Shown here: piece by piece, positions 1 to 8,097 of the stretch
Numbering within the stretch: position 1 is the stretch's first letter
How the letters are laid out: each line of letters opens with the position of its first letter
NCBI GenBank assembly: GCA_021846275.1
Contig: JAJZBZ010000001.1
Coordinates: 248,001-312,000 of the forward strand
DNA: 64,000 nt
From: Acidobacteriota bacterium
GTDB lineage: Bacteria; Acidobacteriota; Terriglobia; Terriglobales; Acidobacteriaceae
Direction of reading: 5' to 3'
Notes under the pieces: model-generated
What the model was told of the DNA's origin: nothing
Databases searched by the model: none
Seen by the model: the letters and a program-made list of their open reading frames with translations, nothing else
Made by a program: the position numbers and the translations under genes

Positions 1-14
1 TTTGTGCGGCAGCG

Positions 15-425
15 TCAATGAGCAATTAAATAGACGCCGACACATACCAGCACGGCCGCCACCCATCGCCTGCGATCCACGTTCTCATGCAGAAAGAGCT
101 TCGCCGCGACAGCGTTCGTCACCAGGGTGAGCGAAGCCGAAGCCGGTGCTGCGAGGCTGAGGTCGAGATGATTCAGCGCGAAGAGCAAGGCGAAAAACGC
201 AAGCGCCAGAAAGCTGACGCCGGCAAAAAACAGGGGACAGGTGAGCACCGCGCGAATCGCGCCCCTCAGCCCGTTGCGCGCGCGAATTGCGTCCAGATCG
301 CCAATCGACTTCATCGCCGCCGCCGTCAGCACCTCGCCAATTGTGGACGTGATGGATACGGTAACGATCATCGCGGAAGCGGGCCAGAAGCCGACACCGT
401 TCGGCAGTGCCACCGGCGCGATCAT
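15..425 (-). CDS. Half-size EamA/DMT-type membrane protein (second of a pair)
   Basis: A 136-residue, very hydrophobic protein with about four to five membrane segments and the small-residue-rich helices of the EamA/drug-metabolite transporter superfamily. At this length it is half a typical 300-residue EamA protein, so it would have to dimerise. Its start overlaps the stop of the upstream gene (ATGA at 422-425), which suggests it pairs with that second half-size protein, much as ArnE and ArnF do. Both genes follow hpnJ on the same strand, so a lipid-linked substrate is possible, but that is only an inference from position. Confidence 0.75.
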   Translation of the reverse strand: MIAPVALPNGVGFWPASAMIVTVSITSTIGEVLTAAAMKSIGDLDAIRARNGLRGAIRAVLTCPLFFAGVSFLALAFFALLFALNHLDLSLAAPASASLTLVTNAVAAKLFLHENVDRRRWVAAVLVCVGVYLIAH

Positions 426-877
426 GCGTTCTCCTCGCTGGCTTGCTGAGTGGCCGACGCGACGTTCGCCTCGGTCAGCGATGGTCCGCGCGCCACAAAA
501 CCCACACCCAGCGTGATCAGAATTATCCCCGCCCAGCGCCAGACCGAGATGTGCTCATGCAGCCAGAATCGCCCGAGCAGCGCGATCAGCACGTAGCCAA
601 AGGCCGTGGTCGGCAATACGTAGGTCAGGTCAGCCCAGGAGAGCGCCGTCAGGTAACAGGCGAAGAAGGCAATCAACAGCAGAATTCCACCAGCAATCCA
701 AGGCGTGAAGACCGCATGAAGCAGCACGAGCGGATGAGTCAGAGAGATTCCCGGCAGCGCGCTCATCCCACGCGAAAGGCAACTGTCGCCGAGCGGCGCG
801 CAGAGAGCCACCAGCAGCAGAATCAGATACTGGCCCGGCTTCAATCGCGCCTTCGGTTGCGCCTGCGAATGAGACAT
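422..877 (-). CDS. Half-size EamA/DMT-type membrane protein (first of a pair)
   Basis: A 151-residue membrane protein with four or more predicted helices. Its C-terminal half matches the EamA pattern (a helix ending near FGYVLIALLGRFWLHEH, then a last helix ILITLGVGFVA). A charged tail of about 20 residues follows. The gene lies 96 bp after hpnJ and overlaps the next half-size EamA gene by 4 bp, so the two are probably translationally coupled and form a heterodimer. The substrate cannot be read from the sequence. Neighbouring hpnJ makes hopanoid or other polyisoprenoid-linked lipid transport a reasonable guess. Confidence 0.75.
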   Translation of the reverse strand: MSHSQAQPKARLKPGQYLILLLVALCAPLGDSCLSRGMSALPGISLTHPLVLLHAVFTPWIAGGILLLIAFFACYLTALSWADLTYVLPTTAFGYVLIALLGRFWLHEHISVWRWAGIILITLGVGFVARGPSLTEANVASATQQASEENA

Positions 878-973
878 GCTCCGGTCGGTTTCTCCGTGCG
901 GGCGCTGGTGCGTGCCCGCTCTTGCGTGCCAGGGAATGGAATGCGCCGAAGGAAATCTCCCGCGCCGAAGGAA

Positions 974-2437
974 TCACGCGCTGACGGGATTCGCCCCTTG
1001 CAGTTTCTTGGCTTCCTTTACCATGCGATTCCGCTCCGCGCGCAGCTTCAGGAAGGACTTTGCCTCCACGTAAAGCCGAGGCAGATCGCGATTCACAATC
1101 GCCTTCCAGATCACGCGGAAGGCCGCCTTCGGACGGAAATAGTACGCATCATAGAACCGATGCACCATCTCCAGCACGTACTCCTTCGGCAGGCCCGGAT
1201 ACTCGATGTGCGCCATCTGATGACCGCCGGAGTCGCTCATCGCGTCCTCGTTGGTGATGAAGCCACCTTTTTCCGCGAAGTCGAAGAACTCCGTGCCCGG
1301 ATAGGCATGCGCGATCGAGACCTGAATCGTTTCCACGTCCAGCGATTTGGCAAATTTGATCGTGTTCTGGATCGACTCCTTCGTCTCGCCCGGCAGGCCC
1401 AGAATGAAGTCGCCATGAATCGTCAAGCCCAGGTCGTTGCAATCCTTGGCAAAGGCGCGCGCCCGCTCGACCGTCGCACCCTTCTTGATGTTCTTGAGAA
1501 TCTGCGGATCGCCCGACTCGAAGCCCACGATCAACAGGCGGCAGCCGGCATCCTTCATCGCCTTCAGCGTCTCGCGATCCGTGGTCACGCGCGAGGTGCA
1601 GCTCCAGGTGAGCTTCAGCGGCTTCAGCTTTTCGCAGAGTTCAATGGTGCGCGCCTTCTGGATATTGAACGTGTCGTCGTCGAAGAAAAATTCCTTCACT
1701 TCCGGGAAGTTTTCCTTCGCCCACTTCAGCTCCGCCGCCACGTCGTCGGTCGAGCGCTTGCGCCAGGCATGGCCGGAGAGCGTCTGCGGCCAGAGGCAGA
1801 AGGTACACTGCGCCGGGCAGCCCCGCGTCGAGTAGAGCGCGATGTAAGGATGCAGCAGAAACGGCACGTTATAGCGGGTTACGTCGAGATCGCGCTTATA
1901 AATCTTCGTTGCCCACGGCATCGCGTCCAGGTCTTCAATCTGCGGGCGATCCGGGTTATGCACCACACGGCCATTCTCGCGATAGCTGATGCCGAGAATC
2001 TCATTGAGCGGCTTGCCCTGGGCAAACTCGACCACGGAGTAGTCGAACTCGCGGCGGCAGATGAAGTCCAGCACCGGACACTCATTCAGAGCCTTATCCG
2101 GCGAGGTCGTCACCGGCGGGCCAACAAAGGCGACGCGGATCGACGGATTCGCCGCCTTGATCGCTTCGGCCAGCTTCTGGTCGCCAGTCCAGCCGACGGT
2201 CGAGGTGAAGAGGACGAGAAACTCGTAGTCCCGGCAAATCTGAATCGTCTCGTCTGCACTCACATGGTGCGGCGGAGCATCCAGCAATCGCGAGCCTTCC
2301 AGCATTCCAGCCGGATACGCCAGCCACACCGGATACCAGTAGGACTCGATTTCGCGCGTGGCCGGCCAGCGGGAGCTGGCACCACCGTCAAAGTTTTCAA
2401 ACGAGGGCGGATTCAGAAACAGTGTCTTCAAAGGCAT
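974..2437 (-). CDS. hpnJ: Hopanoid-associated B12-binding-domain radical SAM protein HpnJ
   Basis: 487 residues. An N-terminal cobalamin-binding-like domain occupies about residues 5-150. The radical SAM core follows, with the CxxxCxxC cluster in GCPAQCTFC (Cys about 207, 211 and 214), and the protein ends in a basic tail. The long conserved N-terminus (LFLNPPSFENFDGGA, YPVWLAYPAG) is typical of HpnJ. In Burkholderia, genetics place HpnJ after HpnI and HpnK, in formation of the cyclitol ether side group of bacteriohopanetetrol; that role is taken from the family. The start at 2437 precedes the conserved MPLKTLFLNPP directly. No other hpn gene is visible in the window, so the rest of the pathway is elsewhere or to the left. 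Confidence 0.85.
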   Translation of the reverse strand: MPLKTLFLNPPSFENFDGGASSRWPATREIESYWYPVWLAYPAGMLEGSRLLDAPPHHVSADETIQICRDYEFLVLFTSTVGWTGDQKLAEAIKAANPSIRVAFVGPPVTTSPDKALNECPVLDFICRREFDYSVVEFAQGKPLNEILGISYRENGRVVHNPDRPQIEDLDAMPWATKIYKRDLDVTRYNVPFLLHPYIALYSTRGCPAQCTFCLWPQTLSGHAWRKRSTDDVAAELKWAKENFPEVKEFFFDDDTFNIQKARTIELCEKLKPLKLTWSCTSRVTTDRETLKAMKDAGCRLLIVGFESGDPQILKNIKKGATVERARAFAKDCNDLGLTIHGDFILGLPGETKESIQNTIKFAKSLDVETIQVSIAHAYPGTEFFDFAEKGGFITNEDAMSDSGGHQMAHIEYPGLPKEYVLEMVHRFYDAYYFRPKAAFRVIWKAIVNRDLPRLYVEAKSFLKLRAERNRMVKEAKKLQGANPVSA

Positions 2438-2500
2438 ACGTCACTCACTATCTTACCATTTTCGTTGCATCTTCCCTGCCGGAGGGACAATCTTTCCCGC

Positions 2501-3925
2501 TCAGCGGCTGCTCACAGTGGCTGCCGTTGGCACAGCATCGTCGTGCAGCGTCGCCAGCCAGTCCTGCATGTGGCCCAACGCGCGCAACAGGCTCAACCTT
2601 GCCTTGGTCAGATTCAGGCCCGTCTCGTCAGCGTCCATCTGCCGCGTTTCTTCTTCGATTCGCGCCTGCTCCAGAGCCTTCGGCGTGACCTGCGGCGCGG
2701 CGTCAGCGCCTGCGCCGGAGCCGTTGCCGTACTGCATCTCGCTCTGCACCTGCCGAAGCTCGTCCTGCGCAATCTCCTGTTTCAGGTCGGCAATCTCCAC
2801 CTGCGCGCCCAGTTCTGCAAGCTGCGCGTCGAGCGTGGCGACCTGAACATCGTTCTGACGGCTCGCCTGTTCCGCCTCCACGCGCGCCTTCAGCGCGTCT
2901 GCGGCTGACTCGCGCGATTTGTCGCGATGCACCAGATCGAAGATCGGAATCTGTATGGTCAGTCCAATGCTGAAGTTATCCGCCTTGAAATGCTGGAAGT
3001 AGACGCTGTAGTTATTCAGCGAGTTGGAATCGCGATTGTATTGCGCGCCAAAGGTGACGAACGGGCGATGGTTCACCAACTCGTCGCCCCGAGCCTGCAA
3101 CTGGCGGGAGCGCGCGTTTTCCTGTGCCGCCGCCAGTCCCGCCGTCGTCTGCGCCGGCGTGGTCACGGCGGGAATCGTCGGAATCGAATCATGCAGCGTC
3201 TGAATGGAAGCCGCCGGAAGCCCGGTCATCGTGGCGAGCTGCGCGCGCAGCACGGCCGCGCGATCCCCAAGCTGAATCTGCTTCAGATGCAGCTCGGCCT
3301 GCGTCAGCCTGCTCTGCAACAGGTCACTGTGCGTGTCTACGCCAGCCTCCACGCGCTGCTCTTCAATTGAGCGCAGCCGATCCGCATCCTGCTCCTGCGC
3401 GGCTGCCGCAGCCAGTTCGCGCGTCACCGTGTCCAGTTCCAGATACGCGTTTGCCGCATCCAGCGCAGCCTGCTCGGCGGCATCCTTCAGTGACAATCGC
3501 GCCGCGCTGTAAGCCGCCTCGGCGGCCTTCGAGTAATACTGCTGCGAAAAACTGAAGACAAGCGAAGACATCGTTGCGTTGGCAATCGAAGGCTGCCCGG
3601 CGGGAAAACCAATCGTCGGCGGACCCACGCTCGATCCAATGTCAAGATTGGGAATGTAGGCGTCGTTCAACTCCGACAGCACGGCTGCCGCCTTGCGCAC
3701 ATCCGCCTGCGCCAGCTTCACGCCGCTGCTGTTCCGCTGCGCCATTGCAACGACAGTCGAAAGCGAAATCTGCGCCTGCACCGACTGAGCCAGTGCGGCG
3801 AAGCCGACGACAGCCACAAGAGCCGGGCCGAAGCGAACAACGCTCCTGAGAGAAATCCCGCTCTGGCACCTGCCGCCTGTGCGTTCCGTTCTTCCAACCC
3901 TCGACTTCATCCGTCTTACCTTCAC
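2501..3925 (-). CDS. TolC-family outer membrane channel
   Basis: 474 residues. A signal peptide (hydrophobic core ALVAVVGFAALAQSVQA, cleaved near AQ-IS) is followed by the repeated Ala/Gln/Glu-rich long helices and short beta segments of outer membrane efflux proteins. Typical signatures include the paired repeats AQADVRKAAAVLSELNDAYIPNLD and TLDAQLAELGAQVEIADLKQE. The start at 3925 is GTG and overlaps the stop of the upstream TPR gene (GTGA). An ATG at 3910 is an alternative that leaves the signal peptide intact. It is the last gene of a three-gene operon with an HlyD-type adaptor. No RND, ABC or MFS pump is encoded with them, so the channel must work with a pump encoded elsewhere. Confidence 0.88.
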   Translation of the reverse strand: MKVRRMKSRVGRTERTGGRCQSGISLRSVVRFGPALVAVVGFAALAQSVQAQISLSTVVAMAQRNSSGVKLAQADVRKAAAVLSELNDAYIPNLDIGSSVGPPTIGFPAGQPSIANATMSSLVFSFSQQYYSKAAEAAYSAARLSLKDAAEQAALDAANAYLELDTVTRELAAAAAQEQDADRLRSIEEQRVEAGVDTHSDLLQSRLTQAELHLKQIQLGDRAAVLRAQLATMTGLPAASIQTLHDSIPTIPAVTTPAQTTAGLAAAQENARSRQLQARGDELVNHRPFVTFGAQYNRDSNSLNNYSVYFQHFKADNFSIGLTIQIPIFDLVHRDKSRESAADALKARVEAEQASRQNDVQVATLDAQLAELGAQVEIADLKQEIAQDELRQVQSEMQYGNGSGAGADAAPQVTPKALEQARIEEETRQMDADETGLNLTKARLSLLRALGHMQDWLATLHDDAVPTAATVSSR

Positions 3926-4932
3926 ACCTGCCGCCCCGCCACGAAGCCCTGCGCCAGAGCCTTCGCCTGCGCGCGCGCCTGCGCCGCCTTGGTCACATTC
4001 CCTGTCTGATCGTACCAGCGCGCCAGTCGCATCAGAGCCTCAAACGCCGGTCCCTCCTCGGTCTTCGTCGGCGATGCCACATACATCTCCATCCATCGAA
4101 TCGACTCCGCCGTCTGCTGGTGCGTACGCGCCATCAGCGAAGCCGCGTCATAGAGCACAATCGTCGCGCCGGGATCATGGCTCGCCGCGTCGGCCGCGTG
4201 ATCGAGCGCCTCGCCCATCGCCGTCCACTGCCTGTTGTGCATCGCCAGCCGCGCCATCGCCAGCCAGACAAACGCCGGATGCGGAGCGCCCCGCATCGCC
4301 TGCTTCAGATGCTCGGCGGCGCGCGCCGAATCCCCCTCTTTTTCCGCCAGCTCCGCGCGCAGCTCGTGTCCGCGCCGCGCATCCACGGCATCCAGTTGCT
4401 GCGCCACGCCCTCGGCCTTGCTCAATCCGCCACCGAGCACGGCGGGCGCTTCCATGTAAAACTCGGCCAGATCGGTGAGCGCCTCGGCATTGCGCGGAGC
4501 CAGTCTCGCCGCCGTCTCGAACTCCACGCGCGCGCGCCGCGCCTGGCTGAAGGCTGTCAGAAACGAAGCGTGCCCGGCGCGCTCGCCCAGCGCGCGCGCC
4601 AACCACAGGTGATACTGCGCGTTTTGCGGATCGAGCTTCACCGCCTGTTGGCAATCGTTCTCCGCACCCGGCCAGTCGCGCAGCATGAAGTCCACGCGGC
4701 CCAGCAGATTCCACGCCTCGGCATTGCCCTGGTTCCCCTGCAAAATCTGATGCAGCGCAGCTCGCGCCGCATCGGCCTCACCGGCCTCCAGCTCGCTGTG
4801 CGCCTTTCGCAGCGCGGTGGCTTCGTTTGCATCCAGTGCTGCGGCAGGCATCGTGCCGAGCAGCCCGGGCAATCCCAGGCTGGCAAGCAGCAATCCCACA
4901 AACCCTGCCCGAATCACGCCTCTGCGCGTCAC
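3922..4932 (-). CDS. Exported TPR-repeat protein between efflux genes
   Basis: 336 residues with an N-terminal signal peptide (RAGFVGLLLASLGLPGLLGT) and about six TPR-like helix pairs. The clearest is AEAWNLLGRVDFMLRDWPGAENDCQQAVKLDPQNAQYHLWLARALGE at roughly residues 70-115. The start codon is GTG at 4932, overlapping the adaptor stop by 4 bp, and its own stop overlaps the TolC-like gene by 4 bp, so all three are translationally coupled. TPRs usually bind partner proteins. Here it is probably a periplasmic scaffold for the adaptor and channel, but no specific function is recognised. Confidence 0.75.
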   Translation of the reverse strand: MTRRGVIRAGFVGLLLASLGLPGLLGTMPAAALDANEATALRKAHSELEAGEADAARAALHQILQGNQGNAEAWNLLGRVDFMLRDWPGAENDCQQAVKLDPQNAQYHLWLARALGERAGHASFLTAFSQARRARVEFETAARLAPRNAEALTDLAEFYMEAPAVLGGGLSKAEGVAQQLDAVDARRGHELRAELAEKEGDSARAAEHLKQAMRGAPHPAFVWLAMARLAMHNRQWTAMGEALDHAADAASHDPGATIVLYDAASLMARTHQQTAESIRWMEMYVASPTKTEEGPAFEALMRLARWYDQTGNVTKAAQARAQAKALAQGFVAGRQV

Positions 4933-6215
4933 CGCACAACCTTCACAGCGTCGTTGTCTTCCAGTGCCACATCCGTCAGCGAGCCAGTCGCCACAAGATC
5001 GCCCTCATGCAGGCCGGAGAGTATCGCCGCATCCGTCAGGTTGATCGTTCCCGTCGTCACTGGAGCATGCACCAGTCGGCCATCGACGATGCGAAAGACA
5101 TACGGCTTGCCGCTTTCGCTGTGGAGCGCCTCGCGGGGCACGGTGAGCACGTTGGCCTCGCTCGACGTGGTCACGGTCACGGTCACGTGCGTGTCAGGGA
5201 GCAGGCCATCCTGCGGATCGTCCACGGAGATCAGCACCTCGCCCACGTTGCGCGTGCCATAGCTGACAATCGTCGATGGCAACTGCGTGATATGCCCATG
5301 CCACTCAGCGCCGGGACGCGCGTCCCAGACGATGCGGATCGGCTGGCCCACGGCGAGACGGCCGATATCCGGCTCGTCAAAATAAGCCCGCACCCGCTCA
5401 TGGCTCAGGTCGGCCATCTGGAGCAGCAGCTTGCCTTCGTCCACATAGTCCGAGCGGCCCACATTCACCGCGTACACCGTGCCGCTGACCGGCGCAATCA
5501 CGGTGGTCTGCGCCAGCACGGAGCGTGCCGCGTCCAGCGCGGCCTGCGCATCGCGCACCGCCGCCTCAGCGCGTTGCAGCTCAATCGACGAGTATGGCTT
5601 GGTCTTTCGCTGCTTCAGCGCGTTCAGCGCCTCGGTCGCCAGCATCTCCCGCTGTTTTGCAGCCGCCACCTCGCTGGGAGCGGCGGCACCAGTTGTCTCC
5701 AGCATCGACAGCGCCTTGTACTCGCTCTCGGCCTGTTGCAGATTCAACCGCGCGCGCTGGAGGTTCGATTCCAGGCGCTGCTGATCGGCCATCGAGCCGC
5801 CATTGCGCAGCGCGTCCAGCGAAGATTCGGCGTTGCGCAGTCCGCTCGTCGCCGCGGCCACGCGCGCCTCGGCGTTCACGGCGTCAAGCTGCATGAGAAG
5901 CTGACCTGCCTTGACCTTGTCGCCTTCATTGACGGCGATGCGCGTCACCGACGTCGCCAGCGGGCTGTAAAAGGCGTAATTCCGAACCGGCTCCACCAGC
6001 CCGTTCGTGCTCGACGTGCTGCGCAGCGTGCTCCGCGTCACCACTGCCGCATGCACCGGAATTCGATCCTCGGTCAACTGTCGCGAGACGAAAAACACCA
6101 CGACCAGAACCACCGCCAGTCCCGCCCCGATCCAGTACCTCTGCCTGATTTTCTCTGCCATGCCCGCCCGTTCGTTCCTGTGCGCGTTGCTGGGCTGAGG
6201 TGCCGCGACATCCAC
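4929..6215 (-). CDS. HlyD/RND-type periplasmic adaptor subunit
   Basis: Up to 428 residues. One N-terminal membrane anchor (YWIGAGLAVVLVVVFFVS) is followed by a biotinyl-lipoyl half-motif (YSPLATSVTRIAVNEGDKVKAGQLLMQLDAVNAEARV), a long alpha-hairpin rich in Ala, Arg and Glu, the second lipoyl half (VIAPVSGTVYAVNVGRSDYVDEG) and a C-terminal beta-barrel domain. This is the membrane fusion protein architecture. The open frame starts at GTG 6215; ATG 6161 (MAEKIRQRYW) is an equally good start just before the anchor. First gene of the adaptor-TPR-TolC operon. The adjacent queF gene is divergent, so no pump gene lies upstream. Confidence 0.88.
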   Translation of the reverse strand: MDVAAPQPSNAHRNERAGMAEKIRQRYWIGAGLAVVLVVVFFVSRQLTEDRIPVHAAVVTRSTLRSTSSTNGLVEPVRNYAFYSPLATSVTRIAVNEGDKVKAGQLLMQLDAVNAEARVAAATSGLRNAESSLDALRNGGSMADQQRLESNLQRARLNLQQAESEYKALSMLETTGAAAPSEVAAAKQREMLATEALNALKQRKTKPYSSIELQRAEAAVRDAQAALDAARSVLAQTTVIAPVSGTVYAVNVGRSDYVDEGKLLLQMADLSHERVRAYFDEPDIGRLAVGQPIRIVWDARPGAEWHGHITQLPSTIVSYGTRNVGEVLISVDDPQDGLLPDTHVTVTVTTSSEANVLTVPREALHSESGKPYVFRIVDGRLVHAPVTTGTINLTDAAILSGLHEGDLVATGSLTDVALEDNDAVKVVR

Positions 6216-6379
6216 CTGCTGGCGTCCCCTCGACCAATCGTCAGTATATAGGACTCACATCTGCCGGTTTCGGGTTCAAATCTCTATGTTTGCCGCATGA
6301 ATTCCAGATGACACACAAGCAACTCCCCGGCTCCGCCAAACGCTCGCCGATGCCACGGGAAACGGATACTATAAGCAGT

Positions 6380-6778
6380 ATGGCTCCGGAACCGCGCTAT
6401 ACCGACGAACACGCGAAGGCGGGACTTGACTTCCGTTTTCCCGCCATCGAGACCTGGGCAAACCAGTTCCCTGCTTACGAAATTCTGATCGACGATCCGG
6501 AGTTCACCTCCGTCTGCCCGAAGACCGGCCTGCCCGACTTCGGCGCGCTCTCGGTCCGCTACATGCCGCGCGAGCGCTGCCTGGAACTGAAGAGCCTGAA
6601 AGAGTATCTGTTCTGCTATCGCAACCTCGGCATCTTTCAGGAGAATATTGTCAATCAGGTGCTGGAGGACGTGGTGAAAGCCTGCAACCCGGTCTGGGCG
6701 GTCATACGCGGCGACTTTCGTCCGCGCGGCGGTATTTCGACCATCGTCGAAGCCCGCTGGCCGCGCCCGCAGGTCTAG
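6380..6778 (+). CDS. queF: NADPH-dependent 7-cyano-7-deazaguanine reductase (QueF, short type)
   Basis: About 132 residues from this start. The enzyme reduces preQ0 to preQ1 in queuosine biosynthesis. The family signature EFTSVCPKTGLPDF is present, with the nucleophile at Cys46 and the general acid at Asp53, the same spacing as in the short (Bacillus) type. ELKSLKEYLFCYRN and the glycine-rich FRPRGGIS complete the fold. In-frame ATGs at 6350, 6308 and 6200 extend the protein; none has a clear Shine-Dalgarno sequence, and homology begins just after MAPEPRYTDEHA. No other queuosine genes are in the window. Confidence 0.9.
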   Translation: MAPEPRYTDEHAKAGLDFRFPAIETWANQFPAYEILIDDPEFTSVCPKTGLPDFGALSVRYMPRERCLELKSLKEYLFCYRNLGIFQENIVNQVLEDVVKACNPVWAVIRGDFRPRGGISTIVEARWPRPQV

Positions 6779-6827
6779 TCCCTCCGTTCGCTCAGATGTT
6801 CCATCCCGTCCCTCCTGAGAAGCCACC

Positions 6828-8078
6828 ATGCCGAGCGCGAACGAGAGACACGGCCTGCAGTCCCGCCCGGTTCTGATCACGTTTCTGTTGCTGCTCGGCC
6901 TCAGCCTGCTGAACTACATTGACCGCTATCTGCTGCCCGGCACACAGCCGCTGGTCCAGAGCGAGTTTCACCTCTCCGACGAGCGGCTGGGCGCGCTGAC
7001 CACGGCACTCTTTGTCACCTACATGCTCACAGCGCCACTCACCGGCTGGCTGGGCGACCGAGTCCGCCGCAAGCCGCTGATCGTCACCGGAGCCATACTG
7101 TGGAGCCTGGCCACGCTTTTTACCTTTAACGTCCACAGCTATGGCTCGCTTTACTTTCGCCACGCGCTGGTTGGCGTGGGCGAGGCCACATTCGGCATCT
7201 TCGCGCCCGCCGTGCTCTCGGATTTCTTTCCCGCGCGCGAGCGCAATCGCATTCTGTCACTTTTTTACCTGACCATCCCGGTCGGCGCGGCGCTGGGCTA
7301 CCTGCTCGGCGGCCAGCTTGGCGGGCGCTTCGGCTGGCGCGTGCCGTTCGTGGTGGGCGCGATTCCCGGTCTTGCGCTGGCGCTTGCTTACGCGCTGGCG
7401 GGCGTGGAACCGGAGCGCGGAGCCAGCGAAACCACGCGGGACACGCGTCCGCTGCGGCACCAGATTCCGGCGCTGCTCGCGAATCCCGCCTACATGCTGG
7501 CGACGCTCGGCATGGCCATGATGGTCTTCACGATGGGCGGCATCTCGGCCTGGATGCCGACGTTCCTCTATCGCTTCAGCGGCATGAGCGTGGCGCAGGC
7601 CGGAACCGTGCTGGGCGCGATCACCGTCCTCGACGGACTGGCCGGGACGTGGGTCGGCGGCTGGCTGGCCGAGCGATGGCTGCGCACCAATCCGCGCGCG
7701 CTCTATCTGCTTTCGGCCTGGAGCGTGCTGCTGACGCTGCCACTGGCGGCGCTGGTCTTCTTTGGTCCAGCCTCGTGGTCACTGGTTGCGCTGCTGGCGG
7801 CGGAATTTTGCCTCTTCCTGAATACCGGCCCGCTGAATGCCGCCGTCTGCAACGCGGTCAGCGCCTCGGTCCGCTCCAGCGCGCTGGCGCTGAATCTCTT
7901 TCTGATTCACATGCTGGGTGATACGTTTTCGCCGCAGATCATCGGTGCCATTTCTGACCACAGCAGCCTGCGCATCGGCCTCGGTGCCACGCTGGTCACG
8001 CTCATCGTCTCCGCCGCGCTGCTATTTGGCGGAGCGCGATTCGCGCCACCGCTGGATGGTCCTTCCGCAGCCTGCTGA
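6828..8078 (+). CDS. MFS transporter (Spinster-like)
   Basis: 416 residues with 12 predicted membrane helices. The MFS loop 2-3 motif is seen as GWLGDRVRRKPLI, and the N-terminal helix carries LLLLGLSLLNYIDRYLLPG, the NYxDR pattern common in Spinster-type carriers. The second half repeats the fold, with loop WVGGWLAERWLRTNPR. It starts 49 bp after queF on the same strand and may be co-transcribed. The substrate cannot be inferred. The gene is followed closely by the convergent recN. Confidence 0.88.
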   Translation: MPSANERHGLQSRPVLITFLLLLGLSLLNYIDRYLLPGTQPLVQSEFHLSDERLGALTTALFVTYMLTAPLTGWLGDRVRRKPLIVTGAILWSLATLFTFNVHSYGSLYFRHALVGVGEATFGIFAPAVLSDFFPARERNRILSLFYLTIPVGAALGYLLGGQLGGRFGWRVPFVVGAIPGLALALAYALAGVEPERGASETTRDTRPLRHQIPALLANPAYMLATLGMAMMVFTMGGISAWMPTFLYRFSGMSVAQAGTVLGAITVLDGLAGTWVGGWLAERWLRTNPRALYLLSAWSVLLTLPLAALVFFGPASWSLVALLAAEFCLFLNTGPLNAAVCNAVSASVRSSALALNLFLIHMLGDTFSPQIIGAISDHSSLRIGLGATLVTLIVSAALLFGGARFAPPLDGPSAAC

Positions 8079-8097
8079 TCTGGGTTTGCTTCGAACT

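Noticed and set aside
407..2908. 833-codon open frame on the plus strand across hpnJ and the TolC-like gene
   Set aside because: It is the high-GC shadow of the minus-strand genes: Arg/His-rich, with no domain, and the opposite strand carries well-recognised proteins.
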